Shown here piece by piece: positions 33,016 to 41,614 of a stretch of 64,000 nt of DNA (the first letter of the stretch is position 1; every line of letters starts with the position of its first letter). Location of the stretch: the NCBI GenBank assembly GCA_050123275.1, contig JASFHK010000008.1, positions 1-64,000 of the forward strand, read 5' to 3'. The position numbers were made by a program, and so were the translations under genes. Source of the stretch: E44-bin88 sp050123275. Lineage in GTDB: Bacteria > Chloroflexota > Dehalococcoidia > Dehalococcoidales > BS750m-G39. Under the pieces are notes generated by a model that ran no database searches, had not been told where the DNA came from, and was given only the letters and a program-made list of their open reading frames with translations.

Positions 33016-33043
33016 AAAAAAGGAGCGGTTTGCCAACCGCTCC
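33016..33043 (-). terminator. Terminator of the rplU-rpmA-rpmE operon
   Basis: Minus strand GGAGCGGTTGGCAAACCGCT-CC followed by TTTTTTATT, just upstream of the DUF1385 start. Confidence 0.85.
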
Positions 33044-33064
33044 TACCCTTTCTAAAAGACTTCT

Positions 33065-33271
33065 CTAGTCCTCCAGCTTATAGCGCTTCTTAAAGCGTTC
33101 CACCCTGCCCAGGGTGTCCACCATGCGGCGCTCCCGGGTGAAAAAGGGGTGGCACTTGCTGCAAAGCTCGACCTTGAGCGTCTTCTTGGTCGAGCCGACG
33201 GTAAAGGTGTTGCCGCAGGCGCAAACGACCTGAGCGTCGGGATAAAACTGGGGGTGAATCTTTTCTTTCAT
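33065..33271 (-). CDS. rpmE: 50S ribosomal protein L31 (zinc form)
   Basis: 68 aa. MKEKIHPQFYPDAQVVCACG and ELCSKCHPFF give the C-x-C and C-x2-C zinc ligands of the C+ type L31. Peripheral large-subunit protein at the subunit interface. Eight nt after rpmA. Confidence 0.95.
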   Translation of the reverse strand: MKEKIHPQFYPDAQVVCACGNTFTVGSTKKTLKVELCSKCHPFFTRERRMVDTLGRVERFKKRYKLED

Positions 33272-33279
33272 TAAGTCAG

Positions 33280-33534
33280 TTAGCTAGCGTAAACGCTAAC
33301 CTTCCTCCGCTTTTTGCTGGCCGGTTCGAAGGACACCACGCCGTCAATGAGGGCGAAGAGGGTATAGTCCTTGCCCACGCCCACGTTATCACCGGGGTGA
33401 ATGCGCGTGCCTCGCTGCCGCACCAGGATGGTGCCGGCGTTTACCTTTTGACCGGCGAATATCTTCACACCCAGCCGCTTGGACTGGCTGTCGCGGCCGC
33501 AACGGCTGGAGCCGCCTGCCTTCTTATGAGCCAC
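33280..33534 (-). CDS. rpmA: 50S ribosomal protein L27
   Basis: 84 aa, normal length. MAHKKAGGSSRCGRDSQSKR at the N-terminus, which reaches the peptidyl-transferase centre, then LGVKIFAGQKVNAGTILVRQRGTRIHPG. Starts inside the last codons of rplU (11-nt overlap). Confidence 0.96.
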   Translation of the reverse strand: MAHKKAGGSSRCGRDSQSKRLGVKIFAGQKVNAGTILVRQRGTRIHPGDNVGVGKDYTLFALIDGVVSFEPASKKRRKVSVYAS

Positions 33535-33907
33535 TTTCCTTCACCTCTTTTTTCCGCCTCGGAGCCTTCTTGGCCGGCTTTTCCGCAGCCGCCCCCGGCT
33601 CCACAATCTTGTCGATAACCAGGCGGGTATAGAACTGGCGGTGTCCCGTCTTCTTGCGGTAACGCACCTTGGGCTTGTACTTGAAGACGATAACCTTATC
33701 GCCCTTGCCCTCACCCTGCGAGGTAGCCACCACTTTGGCCCCGTCCACGGTGGGTGCGCCGACCGTCACTTTTTCACCATCGCCGATAAGCAATACTTTG
33801 TCCAGGTCAACGGTCTTGCCCTCGGCCACCTCTAAACGTTCCACGTCTATGGTCTGGCCCGGGCTTACCCGGTACTGCTTACCGCCGGTTTCGATAATAG
33901 CGTAAAT
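33524..33907 (-). CDS. rplU: 50S ribosomal protein L21, apparent ATT start codon
   Basis: 127 aa when read from the ATT at 33907: (I)YAIIETGGKQYRVSPGQTID is the invariant L21 opening. The first ATG/GTG/TTG in frame is a GTG at 33844, which would delete 21 conserved residues. GGAGG (33915-33919) lies seven bases before the ATT, ideal spacing. The body has VDLDKVLLIGDGEKVTVG and KVRYRKKTGHRQFYT. A 25-residue Ala/Lys-rich tail (EKPAKKAPRRKKEVKE) extends past the usual end. Confidence 0.92.
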   Translation of the reverse strand: MYAIIETGGKQYRVSPGQTIDVERLEVAEGKTVDLDKVLLIGDGEKVTVGAPTVDGAKVVATSQGEGKGDKVIVFKYKPKVRYRKKTGHRQFYTRLVIDKIVEPGAAAEKPAKKAPRRKKEVKESGS

Positions 33908-33960
33908 TTTACAACCTCCGAAAACAAACAGAATATTCTACCAAGCCCCATGACTGGGTG

Positions 33961-34560
33961 TCAAGTCAGCCTCTTCCAGAGCCCGGTTATTTTGGCTTTA
34001 AGCTCATCGAGGGGGCAATCGGTGTCGATAACCACGTCGGCGCGCTTGAGCCGCGCTTCCGTCGGCATCTGGGAGCGGATGCGGGCTTTCGAGTGCGCCT
34101 CCGTGTTACCCGTCTTGTCTTTGAGACGCTTGAGCACGGTGGCCTCCGGGGCGACGGTAACCCAGATTTCGTCCACGTCGTCGGCCAGCGAGGGCCCGTC
34201 CGATTCCAGCAGCAGCGGCGCCTCCAGCACCGCCACCTTCTCCCCCCGCCGCCGGTATTCCTCGATACGGGCCTTAACTTCAGCGTAGATGCGGGGGTGG
34301 GTTATCTGGTTGAGGCGGGCCAGCTTCTTGGCGTCGCCGAAGACCAGCCGCCCCAGCTTACGGCGGTCAATCTCGCCGCCGGCGTCGAGAATGTCCCTGC
34401 CGAAGGCATCCACCACCTCCCGCCAGGCCGGGCTTTCGGGCCGGAATATCTCGTGCCCCACCCGGTCGGCGTCAATGGTCACCGCCCCCAGCTCTTTGAG
34501 AAACTGGGCGACGGTGCTCTTGCCGCTGGCGATGCCGCCGGTAAGCCCGATGACCTTCAT
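33961..34560 (-). CDS. coaE: Dephospho-CoA kinase
   Basis: 199 aa from the ATG at 34560. P-loop GLTGGIASGKST at the N-terminus, DADRVGHE, and the lid region LARLNQITHPRI are typical. Phosphorylates dephospho-CoA in the last step of CoA synthesis. The longer frame upstream adds residues unlike the family and is rejected. Confidence 0.94.
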   Translation of the reverse strand: MKVIGLTGGIASGKSTVAQFLKELGAVTIDADRVGHEIFRPESPAWREVVDAFGRDILDAGGEIDRRKLGRLVFGDAKKLARLNQITHPRIYAEVKARIEEYRRRGEKVAVLEAPLLLESDGPSLADDVDEIWVTVAPEATVLKRLKDKTGNTEAHSKARIRSQMPTEARLKRADVVIDTDCPLDELKAKITGLWKRLT

Positions 34561-34670
34561 GACATCAAGTCTAGTCGCTGGCGGGTGGCTAGTCAAGGGA
34601 TTATTGCTAGCCATATAGAGGGGTTATGCTCAACCCCCGCCAAGTGTTATAATTCCCCTAAAGGAGCATC

Positions 34671-35711
34671 ATGCACGAGGCAATGCTCTACGAAAAGCTG
34701 CCCCACTCCAGGGTGAGGTGCGGCATCTGCCAGTGGCACTGTAATATAGCCCCGGGCAAGTTCGGCATCTGTCGCGTTTATCAGAACCGCGACGGCGCCC
34801 TCTATAACCTGAACTATGCCCGCGCCTCGTCGGTGGCCGCCGACCCCATCGAAAAGAAGCCTCTCTTTCACTTTTTCCCGGGCACGCTGGCCTTTTCCAT
34901 CGGGGGATGGGGCTGTAACTTCCACTGCCAGGACTGCCAGAACTGGGAGATTGCCTGCCCCGAAAACGACGAGCCCTGGCTCGGTTGCAACCAGATACCG
35001 CCCCAGGCGACGGTGAATTTGGCGCTGCGCTACAACTGCCAGGGCATCGCCTGGACCTACAACGAGCCCAGCATCTGGTTCGAGTACACCCGCGACTGCG
35101 CCCGGCTGGCCAAGCGGAACGGCCTCTATACCGTTTATGTGACCAACGGCTTTCTCTCCCCGGAGGCGCTGGACGCCATCGGGCCCTACCTGGACGCCTG
35201 GCGGGTGGATATCAAGGGCTTTTCCGACGCCCTCTACAAGAAGCTGGCCAAAATCAAAAACTGGCGGGGCATACTGGAGGTCACCCGGAGAGCCAGGGAA
35301 AAGTGGGACATGCACGTCGAGGCGGTGACCAATATCATCCCCACTATGAACGACGACGACAAGCAGCTGGCGGGCATCGCCGGCTGGATAAAAGAGAGCC
35401 TGGGCGAGCTGACGCCCTGGCACGTGACCCGCTTCCACCCCCAGCACCACATGCAGGATTTGCCCCCCACCCCGGTGGAAACCCTGGAACGCGCCTGCGA
35501 AATCGGGGAAAAAGCGGGGCTAAAGTTCGTCTATGTCGGTAACGTACCCGGCCACGACCGGGAGAACACGGTATGTTATGCCTGCGGCAAGACCGTGGTC
35601 AAACGCTTCGGCTACCAGACCGAAATCGTGGGGCTTAACGGCTCCAAGTGCCGTTTCTGCGGGGCGGAGCTCAACATGAGGAGGGTGGCTCCGGAAGGGA
35701 GCACCCTGTGA
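34671..35711 (+). CDS. amrS: AmmeMemoRadiSam system radical SAM enzyme
   Basis: 346 aa, ribosome-binding site AAAGGAG. N-terminal Cys region CGICQWHCNIAPGKFGIC, then the radical-SAM cluster motif CNFHCQDCQNW (C-x3-C-x2-C), and at the C-terminus a zinc-type CYACGK / CRFCGAE pair. First of three co-directional genes that always form the AmmeMemoRadiSam set. The system's substrate is not established; a role in protein, RNA or lipid modification has been proposed. Confidence 0.94.
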   Translation: MHEAMLYEKLPHSRVRCGICQWHCNIAPGKFGICRVYQNRDGALYNLNYARASSVAADPIEKKPLFHFFPGTLAFSIGGWGCNFHCQDCQNWEIACPENDEPWLGCNQIPPQATVNLALRYNCQGIAWTYNEPSIWFEYTRDCARLAKRNGLYTVYVTNGFLSPEALDAIGPYLDAWRVDIKGFSDALYKKLAKIKNWRGILEVTRRAREKWDMHVEAVTNIIPTMNDDDKQLAGIAGWIKESLGELTPWHVTRFHPQHHMQDLPPTPVETLERACEIGEKAGLKFVYVGNVPGHDRENTVCYACGKTVVKRFGYQTEIVGLNGSKCRFCGAELNMRRVAPEGSTL

Positions 35712-36520
35712 TTAGAAACCCCGTCGTCGCCGGCCAGTTCTACCCGGAATCGCCCGCCGAACTGAGGGAGATGATTACCGGCATGGTGGACGTGGGGGCG
35801 GCTAAAGAGGACGTCATCGGGCTGGTATCGCCCCACGCCGGCTATGTCTATTCGGGGCCGGTGGCGGGGGCGACCATCTCCCGCGTCAGGTTCAAGGACA
35901 CCTTTATCATCATGGGGCCCAACCACACCGGCCTGGGCAAGCCGTTGAGCATCATGACCGAGGGCCGCTGGAACACGCCGCTGGGCGGTGTGGCTATCGA
36001 CTCGGAACTGGCCAGAAAGATAGCTGCTTTAGGTTCCCTGGAAGAGGACGAGCGGGCCCACAGCTACGAGCATTCCATAGAGGTCCAGTTGCCCTTCCTG
36101 CAATATTTCAACCCCGACTTCAGGATAGTGCCCATCGTCTTCGGCCACCCCGACGGCGCCATTTACAAGGACATCGGGCGCGCCATCGCCGCCGCCGTCA
36201 AAGAGCTGGGGCGGGGGGTAGTCATCATCGCCTCCAGCGACATGAGCCACTACGAGCCGCAGGCTTCGGCGCAAAAGAAGGACGAGCGCGCCATCGAAGC
36301 CGTGCTGGCGCTGGACGAGGACGAGCTTTTAAAACGGGTGGTCGAGTTCAACATCACCATGTGCGGCTACGCGCCCGCCATCAGCCTCATCGCCGCCGCC
36401 AAGGAGCTGGGCGCCGGCGGCGCCGAGCTGGTCAAATACCAGACCAGCGGCGACGTTATCGGCGATTACTCCAGCGTGGTCGGCTACGCGGGCATTATCA
36501 TCAAGAGCGGAGGCGAATAG
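35708..36520 (+). CDS. amrB: AmmeMemoRadiSam system protein B (MEMO family)
   Basis: 270 aa from the GTG at 35708, which overlaps the TGA of the previous gene (GTGA). MEMO motifs: RNPVVAGQFYPESPAELR, GLVSPHAGYVYSGPVAG, GPNHTGLG, SYEHSIEVQLPFLQ, SSDMSHYEP and GYAPAI. Fold related to extradiol dioxygenases with a His-rich metal site. Confidence 0.95.
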   Translation: MIRNPVVAGQFYPESPAELREMITGMVDVGAAKEDVIGLVSPHAGYVYSGPVAGATISRVRFKDTFIIMGPNHTGLGKPLSIMTEGRWNTPLGGVAIDSELARKIAALGSLEEDERAHSYEHSIEVQLPFLQYFNPDFRIVPIVFGHPDGAIYKDIGRAIAAAVKELGRGVVIIASSDMSHYEPQASAQKKDERAIEAVLALDEDELLKRVVEFNITMCGYAPAISLIAAAKELGAGGAELVKYQTSGDVIGDYSSVVGYAGIIIKSGGE

Positions 36521-36521
36521 G

Positions 36522-37025
36522 ATGCACCCGCTGGTGAGACTGGCCAAGAAGACGGTGGAAGCCTTCGTCAGGCGGGGTGAAATCTTTATGCCCAAGCGGC
36601 TCACCCCCGAGATGAAGCAGCAGGCCGGCGTCTTCGTTTCCATACACAAGGGCGAAGAGCTGCGGGGCTGTATCGGCACCTTCGAGCCCCAGCACCACAA
36701 CGTGGCCCTGGAGATTGTGGCCAACGCCCTCGGCTCCGCCAGCCACGACCCGCGCTTCTCCCCGGTGACCAAGAACGAGCTTCGGCACCTGAGCTACAGC
36801 ATCGACGTGCTCAGCCCGCCGCAAAGGGTGACCAGTTTGGACCAGCTCGACCCCAAACGCTACGGGGTCATCGTGGAGGCGGGCTGGCGCAAGGGCCTGC
36901 TCCTGCCCGACCTGGAGGGGGTCAACAGCGTCGAGGAGCAGGTGGGCATCTGCCGCCTCAAGGCGGGGCTGGAGCCCGACGAGCCGGTGACGCTCTACCG
37001 CTTCGAGGTCAAGCGCTACAGCTAG
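36522..37025 (+). CDS. amrA: AmmeMemoRadiSam system protein A (AMMECR1 domain)
   Basis: 167 aa, start one nt after the MEMO gene. The AMMECR1 core LRGCIGTFEP is intact; PRFSPVTKNELRHLSYSIDVLSPP and YGVIVEAGWRKGLLLPDLEGV are characteristic. Function unknown. Its fixed association with the two upstream genes suggests one enzyme complex or pathway. Confidence 0.96.
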   Translation: MHPLVRLAKKTVEAFVRRGEIFMPKRLTPEMKQQAGVFVSIHKGEELRGCIGTFEPQHHNVALEIVANALGSASHDPRFSPVTKNELRHLSYSIDVLSPPQRVTSLDQLDPKRYGVIVEAGWRKGLLLPDLEGVNSVEEQVGICRLKAGLEPDEPVTLYRFEVKRYS

Positions 37026-37052
37026 CCCTAAAACGCGTTCCGGGAGGTTACC

Positions 37053-37622
37053 ATGCTAAAAGACCTGGTCGTTAAAAACCGCAGCTACCGGCGCTTCCAG
37101 CAGGAAGCCGCCGTCGATACGAACACGCTCAGGGAGCTGGTCGATTTGGCGCGGCTGACCGCTTCCACCGCCAACAAGCAGCCGCTGAAATACATCCTTT
37201 CCAACGAGCCCGACAAGAACGCTTTAATCTTTTCCTGTTTGCGCTGGGCGGGCTACCTCAAGGACTGGCGCGGGCCGCAGGAAGGCGAAAGACCCCCGGC
37301 CTATATCATCATCCTCGGCGATAACCAGATAAGCACCTCCCTGCTCTGCGACCACGGCCTGGCGGCGCAGACCATCATGCTCGGCGCCACCGAAAAGGGG
37401 CTGGGCGGCTGCATCCTGGCCGCCGTGCAGCGCACCAAGCTGGCCAAGCTGCTCAACATTCCCGAGCGCTACCAGATAATGCTGGTGCTGGCGCTGGGCA
37501 AGCCCAGGGAGAAGGTGGTTATCGAGGTGATGGGCGAGGACGGCGACGTGAGGTACTGGCGGGATGAGGAGGGAGTGCACCACGTGCCTAAACGAAAATT
37601 GGATGATATCATTGTGGGGTAG
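37053..37622 (+). CDS. Nitroreductase family protein
   Basis: 189 aa, ribosome-binding site GGGAGGTT. N-terminal VKNRSYRRFQQEAAVD and ARLTASTANKQPLKYI supply FMN contacts; GLAAQTIMLGATEKGLGGC and YQIMLVALGKPREKVVIE-type sequence completes the fold. Paralogue of the gene at 11710 but with different insertions. Substrate unknown. Follows AmmeMemoRadiSam after 27 nt, perhaps in the same transcript. Confidence 0.88.
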   Translation: MLKDLVVKNRSYRRFQQEAAVDTNTLRELVDLARLTASTANKQPLKYILSNEPDKNALIFSCLRWAGYLKDWRGPQEGERPPAYIIILGDNQISTSLLCDHGLAAQTIMLGATEKGLGGCILAAVQRTKLAKLLNIPERYQIMLVLALGKPREKVVIEVMGEDGDVRYWRDEEGVHHVPKRKLDDIIVG

Positions 37623-37657
37623 CGGGGATTAAAGACAAGGGGGTAAAGGAGGTACAA

Positions 37658-38950
37658 ATGAACAATTTGAAGTCTCCTGACGGCAACGAGAAAGAAGTAT
37701 CCCTTTTTGAGAAAAAGCTCGCTCACTTTCTTAGGCGAAATAAGGACGCAAAGATTGAAAAGAAGGGGGATCTATACTATATAACCAATGTTTGGAACCA
37801 AAAAAACTTATCCATACTATTAGACCCAGCTTCTGAAAGCGAACTGGTCGCTGCCCTAAATAATCTGATTTTACCGCCGCGCTTCGCTGCGATATATCAC
37901 GTAGATACAAATATAATGGAGTATATATTTACATTTCTGGACAGAAACAGCCCGTATCTTTCTCGCCAGTTTGAGTTCAACATTGAAGATGAAGTCTATC
38001 ACTGTGCCTTCCAAGAAGCCTCAGAACGCCTGCTCTTAATCAGTAAACTAGCTAGGCCTACGGGAGGGATGGGAGACGATAGAAACCTCATGTTACTAAA
38101 TATGTATACCAACCCAGACTTTTTGCAGACTTTAGGATTGAAGGAAGATTTGATCGGAGATAGCATACCAGTGTCATTCTTTGTGAGTAAGTTTGAAGCC
38201 TTCGATGAAAATAAAATTGTGAGAATCTCAAAGCATCTTAATTTCCTCATGCAATATTATGATAGGAAAACTACTTACATCCTCATTTACCCACCTGAAA
38301 GCAGCGAGGTAGAACCGGAGAAACAACTAAGGTTCGTGGAGACGGATTTCCCTAAAAATATCTCTACTAAATATCAAAATCCGGTCTTGTTAGACCTCAT
38401 GTTAACTGCCAACGAAGCTGCAACTCGACTCAAATTTATATACTACTATCAAATATTAGAGTATGCAGCATTTTATTACATTGAGGACAATATTAAGAGG
38501 AATCTATTGCAATTAATCAAAACGCCCGATATTTTCTCAAACCTTGATAAATATCTACCTATGATATTAGACACGGTCAGCGAAAAGAAACAAGACGATG
38601 TAGTTAAGATAGAAAAAATAATCAGAGCTAACTGTTTCCCTGAGATTATCTGGAGAGAGATTGAGCATAACATTCCTTATTTCTCTCAAAGACAAGAATT
38701 TGAAGGAGGTTTTGCCATTGAACCTATTATCCCTCCAGATACGACTCTTGAGAGCTTCATAGAAGGTTGGCATGCCAGAACAGCTACCACCCTGCGCGTT
38801 ACACTAAGCAACATTAGAAATGCTTTGGTACACGCTCGGGAAAAAACCTTTGGTGTAGTTATCACTCCGACCTCAGACAATGATCGTAAGATTAGACCAT
38901 GGATTCCTGTGATTCGTCGTCTCGCAGAACATGTAATAATATTTGGATAA
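37658..38950 (+). CDS. Large hypothetical protein with C-terminal HEPN-like motif, AT-rich
   Basis: 430 aa, soluble, strongly AT-rich compared with both neighbours. No enzymatic domain recognised in the first ~370 residues. The C-terminus contains a long helix ending LSNIRNALVHAREKTFG, which carries the R-N-x3-H signature of HEPN RNases (R-x4-6-H). The arrangement (variable sensor, C-terminal HEPN) resembles Abi/ApeA-type phage-defence proteins. Stands alone; ribosome-binding site AAAGGAGG. Confidence 0.6.
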   Translation: MNNLKSPDGNEKEVSLFEKKLAHFLRRNKDAKIEKKGDLYYITNVWNQKNLSILLDPASESELVAALNNLILPPRFAAIYHVDTNIMEYIFTFLDRNSPYLSRQFEFNIEDEVYHCAFQEASERLLLISKLARPTGGMGDDRNLMLLNMYTNPDFLQTLGLKEDLIGDSIPVSFFVSKFEAFDENKIVRISKHLNFLMQYYDRKTTYILIYPPESSEVEPEKQLRFVETDFPKNISTKYQNPVLLDLMLTANEAATRLKFIYYYQILEYAAFYYIEDNIKRNLLQLIKTPDIFSNLDKYLPMILDTVSEKKQDDVVKIEKIIRANCFPEIIWREIEHNIPYFSQRQEFEGGFAIEPIIPPDTTLESFIEGWHARTATTLRVTLSNIRNALVHAREKTFGVVITPTSDNDRKIRPWIPVIRRLAEHVIIFG

Positions 38951-39027
38951 GGAGAAAAGCCTCTATAGTATACATTGTCTTCGTGGCACTTAGAATAGCG
39001 ACTAAAAAACCGTAAAGGAGGAATAAC

Positions 39028-39411
39028 ATGGGCTATCTCTCTCCACTGCTGGCAGTCAGGGACATGAAGAAAACACTCGACTTCTACACCCGGCACCTTG
39101 GCTTCGACCTCAAGATGTGCTTTCCCACCCCCGACAACCCCCAATACGCCGACATCATCAAAGACGGCATGGTAATCATGTTCGTGCCGGCAGAAGCCCA
39201 CGGCCTCGACGCCAAAGAGAAACTGGGCGCGGGCGTCTATTTTTATTTGCACATTGATGGCGACATCGATAAGTATTACAATGAGCTAAAGCAGAAGGGG
39301 GTCAGGATAGCCGTCGACATCAAGGACGAGCCTTTCGGCGTCCGGGACTTCACCGTCGAGGACCCCGACGGCTACAAGCTCGTTTTCAACCAGACCCTGA
39401 AGCAGGCGTAA
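39028..39411 (+). CDS. VOC-family (glyoxalase/bleomycin resistance-like) protein
   Basis: 127 aa, two beta-alpha-beta3 units: SPLLAVRDMKKTLDFYTRHLGFD and KYYNELKQKGVRIAVDIKDEPFGVRDFTVEDPDGYKLVFNQ. Typical of metal-dependent lyases, dioxygenases or binding proteins. Substrate unknown. TAA of this gene directly abuts the ATG of rarA. Confidence 0.88.
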   Translation: MGYLSPLLAVRDMKKTLDFYTRHLGFDLKMCFPTPDNPQYADIIKDGMVIMFVPAEAHGLDAKEKLGAGVYFYLHIDGDIDKYYNELKQKGVRIAVDIKDEPFGVRDFTVEDPDGYKLVFNQTLKQA

Positions 39412-40797
39412 ATGACGGACCTGTTCGACTACCAGTTCCAGCAGGATAAAAACGCGGAAGCGCCGCTGGCGGCGCGGATGAGGCCCTCGGCGTTGCACCA
39501 GTTCGTGGGGCAGGAGCACCTCATGGGCGAGGGGCACGTCCTGAGGAAAGCCATCGAGGCGGGGCAGGTGCCCTCGCTGATACTGTGGGGGCCTACCGGC
39601 AGCGGCAAGACCACGCTGGCCAACATCATCGCCAACAGCACCGAATCGCATTTCAGCCCGGTGAGCGCCGTCAGCGCCGGCGTCGCCGATTTGAGAAGAA
39701 TCATCGAGGAAGCCAGGGAACGGCGTAAGCTCTACAAGAAAAAGACGATACTCTTCATCGACGAGATACACCGCTTCAACAAGGCCCAGCAGGACGCCGT
39801 GCTCCCCTACGTCGAGGACGGCACGATTACGCTCGTCGGTGCCACCACCGAAAATCCCTCCTTCGAGGTCATCTCCCCGCTGCTATCGCGCTGCCAGGTG
39901 CTCACTCTGGAGCCGCTGGCCGAGGACGAGCTGGGCATCATCATCATGCGCGCCATCAAGGACGAGCTCAACGGGCTGGGCAAGCTCAACGTCGAGCTCG
40001 ACGAGGACGCCATGCTGCGCCTCATCATGGTATCCAATAAAGACGCGCGGGTGGCCCTCAACGCGCTCGAAATCGCCGCCGTCACCACCCCACCCGACAA
40101 GGAAAACAAGCGTAGAATATCGCTGAAGACCATCGAGGATGCCGTGCAACAGCGCTACCTGCCCTATGACAAGGCCGGAGACAGACACTACGACCTCATC
40201 TCGGCGCTGCATAAGTCGTTAAGGGGCTCCGACCCCGACGCCGCCTTATATTGGATGGGGCGGATGCTGGAGGCGGGGGAAAGCCCCTTTTATATCGTAA
40301 GGCGGCTGGTGCGCTTCGCCTCGGAGGATATCGGCATCGCCGACCCGCAGGCGCTGGTGGTGGCCATGGCCGCCCAGCAGGCGGTGCACTTCATCGGCAT
40401 GCCCGAAGGCAATTTAGCCATCGCCGAGGCGGTGGTCTATCTGGCCACGGCGCCCAAGAGCAACTCGCTGTATACGGCCTACGCCAGGGTGCAGCAGGAA
40501 ATCAAGGAAAACCCCGACGCCGAGGTGCCCAAAGAGCTGCGCAACCCGGTGACGCCGCTGATGAAGGGCAAGGGCTACGGCGACGGTTACAAGTACGACC
40601 ACGACTTCCCCGGGCACTTCGCCGGCCAGCAGCACCTGCCCGACGCCCTGAAGAACAAGCGCTTCTACCAGCCCGGCGACCAGGGCTACGAAAAAGAGGT
40701 CGCCGAAAGGCTGAAGGCCTGGTGGGACAGCGTCAAGAAGAAAGCAGGACCAGCCAAGCCCAGAGCGACTAGAAAGCCCAAAGAAAAGAAATCTTGA
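39412..40797 (+). CDS. rarA: Replication-associated recombination protein A (AAA+ ATPase)
   Basis: 461 aa. RarA/MgsA opening RPSALHQFVGQEHLMGEG, Walker A GPTGSGKTT, Walker B ILFIDEIHRFN, sensor TTENPSFEV and LLSRCQVLTLEPL. C-terminal MgsA domain with HKSLRGSDPDAALYWMGRML and LATAPKSNS. Acts at stalled replication forks, interacting with SSB and DNA ends in other bacteria. C-terminal Lys-rich tail. Confidence 0.95.
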   Translation: MTDLFDYQFQQDKNAEAPLAARMRPSALHQFVGQEHLMGEGHVLRKAIEAGQVPSLILWGPTGSGKTTLANIIANSTESHFSPVSAVSAGVADLRRIIEEARERRKLYKKKTILFIDEIHRFNKAQQDAVLPYVEDGTITLVGATTENPSFEVISPLLSRCQVLTLEPLAEDELGIIIMRAIKDELNGLGKLNVELDEDAMLRLIMVSNKDARVALNALEIAAVTTPPDKENKRRISLKTIEDAVQQRYLPYDKAGDRHYDLISALHKSLRGSDPDAALYWMGRMLEAGESPFYIVRRLVRFASEDIGIADPQALVVAMAAQQAVHFIGMPEGNLAIAEAVVYLATAPKSNSLYTAYARVQQEIKENPDAEVPKELRNPVTPLMKGKGYGDGYKYDHDFPGHFAGQQHLPDALKNKRFYQPGDQGYEKEVAERLKAWWDSVKKKAGPAKPRATRKPKEKKS

Positions 40798-41420
40798 GAG
40801 AACATACCACCATCCCCGCTAACGTTTCCCTGGAAGCCTGCTGGCATTTCCCCGAAAAAAGCGGCCCCTGGCCGGCGGTGGTCGTCTGCCACCCTCACCC
40901 CCTCTACGGGGGAAGCATGTCGGCCAACGTCGTCTTCGGCATCTGCCAGGCGCTGGCGGAGACGGGCATCGCCGCGCTGCGCTTCAACTTCCGCGGGGTG
41001 GGCCAAAGCCAGGGGAAATACGGCGAGGGCATCGCCGAGCAAGACGACGCCAAAGCGGCGCTTGACTTCGCTTTAGAGAACGAGAGCGTTGACAAAGAGC
41101 GCATCGGGCTGGCGGGATACTCCTTCGGGGGCATGGTCGCCCTGCCTGTGGCGCTTAAAGACGAGCGGGTAAAGCGGCTGGCGCTGATTTCGCCGGCGCT
41201 GGACGAAAAGGGCCGGGAAGCGCTGAAAAGCTATCAGCAGCCGAAACTGGTCATCGCCGGGGAGGAGGACTTCGTCATCCCGCGGGACTATTTCCGCAAA
41301 ATGGCCGCCGAAACGCCTCAAGATTATCAGGTGATTCAGGGCGCCGACCACTTCTGGGGCGGCTACGAGGACGAGGTGGCAAAGAGGGTGAGCCGCTTTT
41401 TCGGGGAGGGGTGGGGGTAA
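40794..41420 (+). CDS. Alpha/beta-hydrolase (dienelactone-hydrolase-like)
   Basis: 208 aa, TTG start overlapping the rarA stop. Motifs: VVVCHPHPLYGGSMSANVV (oxyanion), LRFNFRGVGQSQG, nucleophile elbow AGYSFGG (Ser), EEDFVIP (acid) and GADHFWGG (His). This is the pattern of COG2945-type hydrolases. Likely cytoplasmic esterase or peptidase of unknown substrate. Confidence 0.9.
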   Translation: MREHTTIPANVSLEACWHFPEKSGPWPAVVVCHPHPLYGGSMSANVVFGICQALAETGIAALRFNFRGVGQSQGKYGEGIAEQDDAKAALDFALENESVDKERIGLAGYSFGGMVALPVALKDERVKRLALISPALDEKGREALKSYQQPKLVIAGEEDFVIPRDYFRKMAAETPQDYQVIQGADHFWGGYEDEVAKRVSRFFGEGWG

Positions 41421-41430
41421 AGCGAGTGCC

Positions 41431-41459
41431 TTGACAGCGTTCCCCCCAGCCGTTATACT
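41431..41459 (+). promoter_or_regulatory. tRNA promoter (TTGACA-N17-TATACT)
   Basis: TTGACA (41431-41436), 17-nt spacer, TATACT (41454-41459), about 30 nt before the tRNA 5' end. Confidence 0.85.
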
Positions 41460-41492
41460 ATGAAGTCCGTCGGTTAAAAAAGACGGTTGCGG

Positions 41493-41567
<75 letters not shown>

Positions 41568-41580
41568 AAGATTTTTTAAG

Positions 41581-41604
41581 CACCGCTAAAAGCGGCGCTT
41601 TTTT
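41581..41604 (+). terminator. tRNA terminator; left copy of the 20-bp direct repeat
   Basis: CCGCT-AAA-AGCGG hairpin, then CGCTTTTTT. The 20 bases 41581-41600 recur exactly at 50669-50688, beyond the other end of the nitrogenase-like operon. Confidence 0.85.
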
Positions 41605-41614
41605 ATTTACCCTT

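Noticed and set aside
33013..33036. Eight-residue N-terminal extension of the DUF1385 protein
   Set aside because: Encoded by the rpmE terminator hairpin; the family start MADKFYYGG is at 33012.
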